This document shows positions 55,956 to 64,000 of a stretch of DNA of 64,000 nucleotides, one piece after another. The notes beneath the pieces were generated by a model, which worked only from the letters and a program-made list of their open reading frames with translations, made no database searches and had not been told where the DNA came from. The first letter of the stretch is position 1, and each line of letters opens with the position of its first letter. Origin of the DNA: Pseudarthrobacter raffinosi (GTDB lineage: Bacteria > Actinomycetota > Actinomycetes > Actinomycetales > Micrococcaceae); NCBI RefSeq assembly GCF_023913735.1, contig NZ_JAMXBH010000007.1, forward strand, positions 62,001 to 126,000. Direction: 5' to 3'. A program made the position numbers and the translations under genes.

Positions 55956-57263
55956 GTGACCCCGTCTTCCGCGAAGAAGGAACCCGCCGCCCAGGACGAT
56001 TTGTCCCCTGAGGCGAAGCAGGCTGCAACGAACGCCAAGCGAGCAGCGACGCGGGCAGCCAACAAAGCCATCAAGGATGCCTCCGGTGACACCGGTTTGG
56101 ACGGCAAGCCTGAGCCCAAGAAGCGCGGGCCCAAGCCCGGCGCCAAAGCCGCTGCCGAAGCAGCCGGAAAATCAGCCCGCGGCGCATCGGACGATGATGA
56201 GGACGTTGAGGAAGACCTCGACGACATCAACATCGCCGACGACAGCGAGATTAACGCCGCCAAGGCCGCATCAGCAGCCACGGGCAAGGGTTTTGTCTAC
56301 TCGGATGCCGATGATGACGATGCCCCTGTCCAGCAGGTGATGTCGGCTGGCGCCACGGCTGACCCCGTCAAGGACTACCTCAAGCAGATCGGTAAGGTTG
56401 CGCTGCTCAATGCCGAGCAGGAAGTTGACCTCGCCCTCCGGATCGAAGCCGGACTCTTCGCCGAAGAGAAAATCAACGCCGACGACGGCTCGATGGACCC
56501 CAAGTTCAAGCGTGAACTTGAGTTCGTCATCCACGACGGCAAGCGCGCCAAGAACCACCTGCTCGAAGCCAACCTCCGCCTCGTGGTCTCGCTGGCCAAG
56601 CGCTACACCGGCCGCGGCATGCTGTTCCTGGACCTTATCCAGGAAGGCAACCTGGGCCTCATCCGCGCTGTTGAGAAGTTCGACTACACCAAGGGCTTCA
56701 AGTTCTCCACGTACGCCACGTGGTGGATCCGCCAGGCCATTACCCGGGCCATGGCAGACCAGGCCCGTACCATCCGCATCCCGGTGCACATGGTTGAAGT
56801 CATCAACAAGCTGGCCCGCGTGCAGCGCCAGATGCTCCAGGACCTGGGCCGCGAACCCACACCCGAAGAGCTGGCCCTCGAACTGGACATGACTCCCGAG
56901 AAGGTCGTCGAGGTCCAGAAGTACGGCCGCGAACCGATCTCCCTGCACACCCCGCTGGGTGAAGACGGTGACTCCGAGTTCGGTGACCTCATCGAGGATT
57001 CCGAGGCCGTGGTTCCCGCCGACGCGGTGAGCTTCACGCTCCTGCAGGAACAGCTGCACTCCGTCCTGGACACTCTGTCCGAGCGCGAAGCCGGCGTGGT
57101 GGCCATGCGTTTCGGCCTGACCGACGGCCAGCCGAAGACTTTAGACGAAATTGGCAAGGTCTACGGTGTCACGCGTGAGCGGATCCGCCAGATCGAATCC
57201 AAGACCATGTCCAAGCTCCGCCACCCGTCACGGTCGCAGGTCCTGCGAGACTACCTGGACTAG
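55956..57263 (+). CDS. rpoD: Principal RNA polymerase sigma factor RpoD (SigA/HrdB)
   Basis: Housekeeping sigma factor. The 435-residue protein begins with a Lys/Ala-rich disordered region and an acidic stretch (about residues 80-95), as in actinobacterial SigA. It continues with region 1.2 ([16 protein letters not shown]), regions 2.1-2.4 ([19 protein letters not shown] and [13 protein letters not shown]), region 3, and region 4 with the [20 protein letters not shown] helix-turn-helix. GTG at 55956 follows GAAAGG. A strong terminator follows. Its proximity to parE is conserved in streptomycetes. Confidence 0.97.
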   Translation: MTPSSAKKEPAAQDDLSPEAKQAATNAKRAATRAANKAIKDASGDTGLDGKPEPKKRGPKPGAKAAAEAAGKSARGASDDDEDVEEDLDDINIADDSEINAAKAASAATGKGFVYSDADDDDAPVQQVMSAGATADPVKDYLKQIGKVALLNAEQEVDLALRIEAGLFAEEKINADDGSMDPKFKRELEFVIHDGKRAKNHLLEANLRLVVSLAKRYTGRGMLFLDLIQEGNLGLIRAVEKFDYTKGFKFSTYATWWIRQAITRAMADQARTIRIPVHMVEVINKLARVQRQMLQDLGREPTPEELALELDMTPEKVVEVQKYGREPISLHTPLGEDGDSEFGDLIEDSEAVVPADAVSFTLLQEQLHSVLDTLSEREAGVVAMRFGLTDGQPKTLDEIGKVYGVTRERIRQIESKTMSKLRHPSRSQVLRDYLD

Positions 57264-57280
57264 ATCAGGACTCAGGCAGT

Positions 57281-57337
57281 GCGGGTCCCCTTCGGCCCAT
57301 CATCTTCGGATGGATGGGCCGAAGGGGACCCGCTTTT
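57281..57337 (+). terminator. Intrinsic terminator after rpoD
   Basis: Perfect 20-bp stem (57281-57300 with 57314-57333) followed by TTTT, 18 bases past the rpoD stop. Confidence 0.92.
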
Positions 57338-57369
57338 CCTGTCTGCGGCTTCATGGCAAGTTCACGACA

Positions 57370-57403
57370 GAAGAGGACCCCTCCGGCTGGAGGGGTCCTC
57401 TTC
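57370..57403 (-). terminator. Intrinsic terminator after the DUF7455 gene
   Basis: Perfect 15-bp stem (57370-57384 with 57389-57403) and a four-base loop, positioned just past the minus-strand stop at 57432. Confidence 0.75.
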
Positions 57404-57431
57404 GAGGTGTATCAGGTTGTGGTGCGCCTGG

Positions 57432-57653
57432 TCAGTCGACGGACACGGGAGCCTTCTCGTGAAGCCTGCCCGTCTCGTCGTGCCAGTCGGAGCTCAACGG
57501 CCTCAGCGTAGCCTCGATTGCACGGGCGTGGTGGCCGCAGAACAGCAGCTCACCGCCGGAGGACTCGAGTACAACGCGGACATATGCCTGAGCCCCGCAA
57601 CGATCGCACCGGTCCAGTGCGTTGAGTGTGCGGTCTGCCACTGCTGTTGTCAT
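57432..57653 (-). CDS. DUF7455-family zinc-ribbon-like protein
   Basis: A 73-residue protein with four likely zinc ligands: CDRC near residues 16-19 and CGHH near residues 39-42. The spacing suggests a compact zinc ribbon. I chose ATG at 57653; the frame is open 19 codons further upstream, but the conserved part starts here. Homologues lie between the main sigma factor gene and parE in other Actinobacteria, and this one lies there too. The function is unknown; a link to transcription or DNA topology is inference. Confidence 0.82.
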   Translation of the reverse strand: MTTAVADRTLNALDRCDRCGAQAYVRVVLESSGGELLFCGHHARAIEATLRPLSSDWHDETGRLHEKAPVSVD

Positions 57654-57909
57654 GTCGGCCTCCTTAGTAGATCTGTATGTCCATATAACCAGTATTCGTA
57701 CCAATCCCATCGCAAGGACGGGTCAAGTTCGCTGTCCGCGTAGCCACAAGAATTGATCAAGCCGCCGGTTTCGGTCACGGAAAGATAACGAGTGGCCTTG
57801 CCCACAGCCCGTGGGAAGTGTGGCAGCCCGCTGTCTGCTGCCGCGCCGACTAGGCTTGATGGAGCGCCCGCAGCGCCAGCTGTTCCGTCACTGAAGGAGT
57901 TCACAACCC

Positions 57910-60018
<2,109 letters not shown>

Positions 60019-60099
60019 TGTCCTGTGATGGCGAGGCCGGCGTCGGCACAGCCCATGCCGGGGTTTAGTCCGGACGGCGGTTCCATCCGCGGCGTCGGT

Positions 60100-61125
60100 T
60101 CAGCCCAGCAGGCCCGGCACGATCAGCAGGGCGGTGGGCACGGCCAGGAGCAAGGCGGAGCCGGCAAGCACCAGCCCGCGGGCGGCGGCAGGCAACTGCG
60201 GCTCAGGGGACAGCAGCCGGCTGACCCGGGAGATAGTGGTCCGGGCAGAACCAGAGACGGCGCCTGTGGGCGCCTCAAGTCCGTCCAGGGCAAGGCCGGG
60301 GTGCGCGGACGGTATGGCGGCGGCCGCCATGCTTCCCGCCATCCCCGCCCCCATCCCTGCCGTCATACCTCCGGTAGGTCCGCTGGCCACAATGGCGATC
60401 GCCTTGATGAGTGTGGCTTTGCCTTCCGACTTCAACGCGACGTCGTCAGCCAGCATTTCGATGAGCGAGTTCACCGCCTCCTGAGCGAGGCGGGTGGTGG
60501 GCAACCAGGGGAGTGCCTGGCGCCACGCGGCAAACGCCCAGAGCAGAAGATGGTGGCGCTGGTTGAGGTGGGCATTCTCGTGGCTCAGGACGGCCCGCAA
60601 CTCAGCCGGCTCCAGCGCGGCCATCAGCCCGTCCGAGAGCACCGTCACGGAGCGGGCCCCGCCGGGCAGGCAATAGGCGACGGGTGAATCGTGGCTGATG
60701 ACCACCGTGCGGGCCGCGTCGACGGACGGGGCGGCCAACAGGGCCAGGAGTTCCCGGTGCCGACGCCGCTGCCGTTCGATCTTGTAGTAGGTCAGCAAGA
60801 GGGTGAAGACCAGGTGGGCGGTGAGCAGCGCCGCGGCGGACAGGGCGAACAGATGCCAGAAGCCCAAGGCCGTGGTGGGCGCGTTGAACAGAACCATATC
60901 CGCCAGCCCGCGAAGCCCGGAGATGAGGTTGTCTCCGATCGGTTCAAGCCCGTAGACCAGCATGGCGCCGATCATGGACAGCCCGCCCGCAAGTGCTATT
61001 GCCTGCCACAGCAGCATGGCCGTGAACGGTGACCGGGCAGGCCACGAGGCACGGGAAAGCAGGATAGGCACTGGCCACGCCAGGACTATCGCGAGGACCG
61101 CCAGCAGGTACGAGGTCCAGAACAT
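60100..61125 (-). CDS. M56-family (BlaR1-like) membrane metallopeptidase with Met repeat
   Basis: A 341-residue membrane protease related to the zinc-peptidase domain of BlaR1/MecR1. It has helices at about residues 4-24, 34-60 and 88-113 and one at the C-terminus. The zinc site is HENAH (His182, Glu183, His186), with Glu223 a likely third ligand. It lacks the penicillin-binding sensor domain of BlaR1, so beta-lactams are an unlikely signal. After the protease domain, residues 254-266 carry four methionines exactly four apart in a Gly/Ala context. It lies 6 bases downstream of blaI and probably cleaves or inactivates that repressor. Confidence 0.88.
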   Translation of the reverse strand: MFWTSYLLAVLAIVLAWPVPILLSRASWPARSPFTAMLLWQAIALAGGLSMIGAMLVYGLEPIGDNLISGLRGLADMVLFNAPTTALGFWHLFALSAAALLTAHLVFTLLLTYYKIERQRRRHRELLALLAAPSVDAARTVVISHDSPVAYCLPGGARSVTVLSDGLMAALEPAELRAVLSHENAHLNQRHHLLLWAFAAWRQALPWLPTTRLAQEAVNSLIEMLADDVALKSEGKATLIKAIAIVASGPTGGMTAGMGAGMAGSMAAAAIPSAHPGLALDGLEAPTGAVSGSARTTISRVSRLLSPEPQLPAAARGLVLAGSALLLAVPTALLIVPGLLG

Positions 61126-61131
61126 GGTCCG

Positions 61132-61518
61132 CTAGATGTGGCCAAGCAGCTTGCGCAGCGTTTCCGCTTCACTGTCCGTAACGGAGCCAATGAACCGTGC
61201 CAGCACGGCTTCACGGTCAGGCGCTGAGCCCAGCACTTCGTGCATCAGCTCGGCCGTGTGGTCTTCCCTGCTGGAAACGGCCTGGTAGCGGTGCGGCCGC
61301 ATACCGCGTTCACGCTCCACAAGGCCCTTCTTCTCAAGCCGTGAGAGGACGGTCAGGACCGTGGTGACGGCAAGCTCCTTGCCCTCATGCCCGGCAGCAT
61401 CCCCTTTTGCCTCGGTGGTTGTTGCCAGTCTGTCGCGCAGGGTATTCGCGGTGGCTGCTTCGTGGCCCGCCCAGAGCAGATCCATCACTGCCCGTTCCAG
61501 TTCGCCAAGACTTGCCAT
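61132..61518 (-). CDS. blaI: BlaI/MecI/CopY-family transcriptional repressor
   Basis: A 128-residue winged-helix repressor. The recognition part (LGELERAVMDLLW, then TTVLTVLSRLEKKGLVERER) and the C-terminal dimerisation helices are typical; the C-terminal region is where M56 proteases cut such repressors. I chose ATG at 61518, with GGAAG eight bases upstream; the longer frame starts in unrelated sequence. It is divergent from cydA and followed by the M56 gene. The palindromes at 61623-61752 have the CTAC...GTAG half-sites expected for this family. Confidence 0.92.
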   Translation of the reverse strand: MASLGELERAVMDLLWAGHEAATANTLRDRLATTTEAKGDAAGHEGKELAVTTVLTVLSRLEKKGLVERERGMRPHRYQAVSSREDHTAELMHEVLGSAPDREAVLARFIGSVTDSEAETLRKLLGHI

Positions 61519-61622
61519 TGCAATACTTCCTTCGATTTCCCCGCACCGGGCCGTTGACGGCCGCGGTGACTGCACTATGCGCTACAGATACAAAAACAAA
61601 TTTACCTGTTTTTCGCCTGAGT

Positions 61623-61639
61623 TTCTACGTACGGTAGAA
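61623..61639. promoter_or_regulatory. BlaI-type operator O1 (blaI side)
   Basis: TTCTAC-GTACG-GTAGAA, a 17-bp palindrome, 105 bases upstream of blaI. A candidate minus-strand -10, TAAATT at 61603-61598, would put its -35 at the operator edge, so autorepression is likely. Confidence 0.7.
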
Positions 61640-61690
61640 CACTCGGCGCGCCGCGGCCTTGTGGGAGCCACTTCCAGGTGGAACTGTTGG

Positions 61691-61720
61691 TTTACAGTGC
61701 CCGCCGCATTGTTCTACACT
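61691..61720 (+). promoter_or_regulatory. Candidate cydA promoter
   Basis: TTTACA (61691-61696), 18 bases, TACACT (61715-61720). The -10 lies inside operator O2, so a bound repressor would block RNA polymerase. Confidence 0.5.
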
Positions 61721-61728
61721 CTGTAGAA
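61712..61728. promoter_or_regulatory. BlaI-type operator O2 (cydA side)
   Basis: TTCTAC-ACTCT-GTAGAA, a 17-bp palindrome that covers the candidate cydA -10. Confidence 0.75.
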
Positions 61729-61735
61729 GTCAAAG

Positions 61736-61752
61736 TTCTACGTCACGTAGAA
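61736..61752. promoter_or_regulatory. BlaI-type operator O3 (cydA side)
   Basis: TTCTAC-GTCAC-GTAGAA, a 17-bp palindrome centred 24 bases from O2 and 30 bases upstream of the cydA start. Confidence 0.75.
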
Positions 61753-61781
61753 AAATTGCACCGCCAACCCGAGGGACTGCT

Positions 61782-63374
61782 GTGGAAGCTCTGGAAATCG
61801 CACGCTGGCAATTCGGCATCACCACCGTCTACCACTTCATGATGGTGCCGCTCACCATCGGACTGGGCCTGGTGGTGGCCGTGATGCAGACGTTCTGGCA
61901 CCGCACCGGCAAGGTGGAATACCTCCGGATGACCAAGTTCTGGGGCAAGCTCTTCCTGATCAACTTCATCATGGGCGTGGCCACCGGCATTGTGCAGGAG
62001 TTCCAGTTCGGCATGGCCTGGAGCGAGTACAGCCGCTTCGTTGGAGACGTGTTCGGGGCGCCGCTGGCCCTGGAGTCGCTGCTGGCCTTCTTCGTTGAGT
62101 CCACGTTCCTGGGCCTGTGGATCTTCGGCTGGAAGCAGCTGAAGCCTGGCATCCACCTGGCCTGCCTCTGGGTGGCCGTGGTGGGATCGGTGTTCTCCGC
62201 CTACTTCATCATCGTGGCCAACAGCTGGATGCAGCATCCGGTGGGCGCGGAGATCATTGACGGCCGGCCGGTCATGACCGACGCCTGGGCCGTGTTCACC
62301 AACAACACGGCCCTGGTGGCCTTTCCGCACACGCTGATGGGAGCGCTGGCCGTTGCCGGCGGTTTCCTCCTGGGCATCGCCTGGTACCATCTCTGGCGCA
62401 GGCGCACGGACGGCATCGACACCATCGGCGCCGACGGGAAGGTGATTCCCGGCGAAGCCGCCATCCCCGGCCGGGACCGGACCGATTACAAAGTGTGGAT
62501 CCGCTCGTTGCGGATCGGCGCCGTCGTCGCCATGATCTCGTTCGCCGGTACCGCCCTGACCGGCGACCTGCAGGGCAAACTCATGTTTGAGCAGCAGCCT
62601 ATGAAGATGGCCGCGGCTGAGGCCGCGTGCCACGACGGCACCGGTTTCTCCGTGCTCAGCGTCGGGAACCTTGGCTCCAGGAACTGCGATGAGATTGTGG
62701 CCCTGATCGAAGTTCCGGGCATCCTCTCCTTCCTGGCCAATGGCGACTTCACCACCGAGGTCAGGGGCGTCAACGGACTCCTGGACCAGTACAAGGCCGA
62801 CTACGGAACCCACCTGCCGGACAACCCGATCTACGGCGAGCGGGCCGGCCAGGAGATCGAGTACGTCCCGGTTATGGAAGTCACCTACTGGGGCTTCCGG
62901 ATGATGATCGGCTTCGGCGGCCTTGCGGCACTGGCGGCGCTCATTGCGCTCTGGGTTACCCGGAATGGCACGGTGCCCGCGTCCCGTTGGCTGATGCGCC
63001 TGGCGGTGTTCGGCATCCTGGCCCCGTTCGGCGCCAACGCGGCCGGCTGGATTTTCACCGAGATGGGCCGACAGCCGTTTGTGGTGGCCCCCAACCCGGA
63101 CCTGAACGGCATCGACCAGGTGTTTATGTTCACCGCGGCCGCAGTCTCACCGGGAGTGTCGGCCGGTGAGCTGCTGACGTCACTGATCGTCCTGACCGCC
63201 GTCTACGCTGCGCTGCTGGTGGTTGAGGTCAAGCTCCTGGTCAAGTTCATCCGGGGCGGTGTGGTGTCCGCGATGCCGGAACTGGCCCACACGCCGGCCG
63301 ACAAAAACGGGGACGCCAGCAAGGGCCCCGGCACTGGCAAGCCCGCCGACGACGTCCTGGCATTCGCCTACTAA
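61782..63374 (+). CDS. cydA: Cytochrome bd ubiquinol/menaquinol oxidase subunit I CydA
   Basis: Haem-bearing subunit of the high-affinity terminal oxidase that reduces oxygen to water with quinol. The 530-residue membrane protein has about nine helices, an N-terminal haem-ligand histidine (His18, in TTVYHFMMVP), the GIVQEFQFGMAWSEYSRFVGDVFG segment and the WIFTEMGRQP segment near the C-terminus. GTG at 61782 follows GAGGGAC; the family N-terminus starts here. Two operators lie just upstream, and cydB follows after 22 bases. Confidence 0.96.
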   Translation: MEALEIARWQFGITTVYHFMMVPLTIGLGLVVAVMQTFWHRTGKVEYLRMTKFWGKLFLINFIMGVATGIVQEFQFGMAWSEYSRFVGDVFGAPLALESLLAFFVESTFLGLWIFGWKQLKPGIHLACLWVAVVGSVFSAYFIIVANSWMQHPVGAEIIDGRPVMTDAWAVFTNNTALVAFPHTLMGALAVAGGFLLGIAWYHLWRRRTDGIDTIGADGKVIPGEAAIPGRDRTDYKVWIRSLRIGAVVAMISFAGTALTGDLQGKLMFEQQPMKMAAAEAACHDGTGFSVLSVGNLGSRNCDEIVALIEVPGILSFLANGDFTTEVRGVNGLLDQYKADYGTHLPDNPIYGERAGQEIEYVPVMEVTYWGFRMMIGFGGLAALAALIALWVTRNGTVPASRWLMRLAVFGILAPFGANAAGWIFTEMGRQPFVVAPNPDLNGIDQVFMFTAAAVSPGVSAGELLTSLIVLTAVYAALLVVEVKLLVKFIRGGVVSAMPELAHTPADKNGDASKGPGTGKPADDVLAFAY

Positions 63375-63396
63375 GAAGAGCAGAGGATACTCGAGC

Positions 63397-64000
63397 ATGG
63401 AACTGCTGCCCACCATCTGGTTCATCGTCATCGCGGTGCTTTGGACCGGCTACCTCTTCCTTGAAGGCTTTGACCTCGGCGTGGGAATGCTGATGAAGCT
63501 TTTCGCGCGGAACAACACCGAGCGCCGGGTGCTGCTGAACACCGTCGGCCCGGTCTGGGACGGCAACGAGGTCTGGCTGATCACGGCCGGAGCCGCAACG
63601 TTTGCGGCGTTCCCGCTCTGGTACGCCTCGCTGTTTTCCGCCCTCTACCTCCCGCTCCTGGTGGTGCTGGTTGCCCTCATCTTCCGTGCCGTGGCGTTCG
63701 AATACCGCGGCAAGGGTGACACGGACATATGGCGGTCGCGCTGGGACTGGGCCATAGCCCTCGGCTCTTTCTTCGCCGCCTTCGGCGTCGGCGCTGCCCT
63801 GGCCTTGACCACCACCGGCCTGCCGCTGAACGCGAACGGTGACCGCGAAGGCGGTGCGTTCGCGTGGTTCAGCGGTTACGCCGTACTGGGCGGGCTGGCC
63901 GTGGTGGGGTTCTCCCTGCTGCACGCGCTGGCGTTCCTCGCATTGAAGACCGACGGCGACGTGCGCCACCGCGCGCGCCGCTGGTTCGTCCGGCTGCTTC
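63397..64000 (+). CDS. cydB: Cytochrome bd oxidase subunit II CydB (3' end beyond window)
   Basis: Second membrane subunit of cytochrome bd oxidase. The 201 residues visible start with LLPTIWFIVIAVLWTGYLFLEGFDLGVGML, a standard CydB N-terminus, followed by GPVWDGNEVWLITAGAATFAAFP. The frame is open to the window end, so the rest of the protein and any cydCD genes lie outside. ATG 63397 follows AGAGGA and is probably coupled to cydA. Confidence 0.95.
   Translation, partial: MELLPTIWFIVIAVLWTGYLFLEGFDLGVGMLMKLFARNNTERRVLLNTVGPVWDGNEVWLITAGAATFAAFPLWYASLFSALYLPLLVVLVALIFRAVAFEYRGKGDTDIWRSRWDWAIALGSFFAAFGVGAALALTTTGLPLNANGDREGGAFAWFSGYAVLGGLAVVGFSLLHALAFLALKTDGDVRHRARRWFVRLL

Noticed and set aside
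60100-61518. blaI-M56 pair as a beta-lactam resistance system
   Set aside because: The M56 protein lacks the penicillin-binding sensor domain and no beta-lactamase or PBP2a gene is adjacent; the operators face cydA.

Overview
The window comes from a high-GC actinobacterium. Gene content, a Lys-type-looking MurE and the order of many blocks point to the Micrococcaceae (Arthrobacter/Pseudarthrobacter type); this is inferred from the genes, as no 16S gene is present. It is ordinary chromosome: dense protein-coding genes and no rRNA, tRNA, CRISPR array, insertion sequence or prophage that I can recognise. No gap between genes exceeds about 290 bases.

Layout. (1) 1-16.3 kb is the division and cell-wall (dcw) cluster on the + strand: ftsI (5' end missing), murE, murF, mraY, murD, ftsW, murG, murC, ftsQ, ftsZ, pgeF, a YggS-type PLP protein, sepF, yggT and divIVA/wag31. 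Many genes overlap by a few bases. The order ends at an intrinsic terminator after divIVA. There is no ftsA or ddl, as is usual in Actinobacteria. (2) 16.3-21.4 kb carries lspA, rluD and dnaE1. (3) 21.4-27.7 kb is mixed metabolism: a flavin reductase, a membrane protein, hisD, nrdR (with two NrdR boxes), polyphosphate glucokinase, a type 1c methionine aminopeptidase, a 54-residue SPOR-like protein and panB. (4) 28-38.8 kb holds nitrogen and lipoate genes: glnA2-glnE, a VOC protein and a GNAT protein, then convergent glnA1 with a GlnR-type operator, an RDD protein, DUF3817 and DUF4191 proteins, lipA and lipB. (5) 39-46.5 kb has an atypical membrane kinase, a TIGR01777 epimerase, a tricorn protease, an OsmC protein and a small four-helix membrane protein. 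(6) 46.7-57.6 kb has the E2 acyltransferase and lipoamide dehydrogenase, pepA, a PAC2 protein, an MFS transporter, a DUF4192 protein, rpoD and a DUF7455 zinc-ribbon protein. (7) 57.9-64 kb has parE, then an M56 metallopeptidase and a BlaI repressor, divergent from cydA-cydB (cytochrome bd oxidase, truncated by the window end). From memory, the panB/glnA2/glnE/glnA1/RDD/DUF4191/lipA/lipB/TIGR01777/E2/pepA order matches Mycobacterium tuberculosis, with the kinase and tricorn genes as extras here.

Most notable signal. Three near-identical 17-bp palindromes (TTCTAC-N5-GTAGAA) sit between blaI and cydA, and one of them covers the candidate cydA -10. A fourth copy with one changed base lies 15 kb away, upstream of a promoter-like -10 for the small four-helix membrane protein (46178-46528). 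Together they suggest a BlaI/M56 sensor system that controls respiratory bd oxidase and an uncharacterised membrane protein rather than a beta-lactamase. The M56 protein also has four methionines spaced exactly four residues apart. Other regulatory signals are a phased GlnR operator, paired NrdR boxes, a structured ftsZ leader, and at least ten genes whose start codon lies 6-7 bases after a -10 element, a layout expected of leaderless transcripts.
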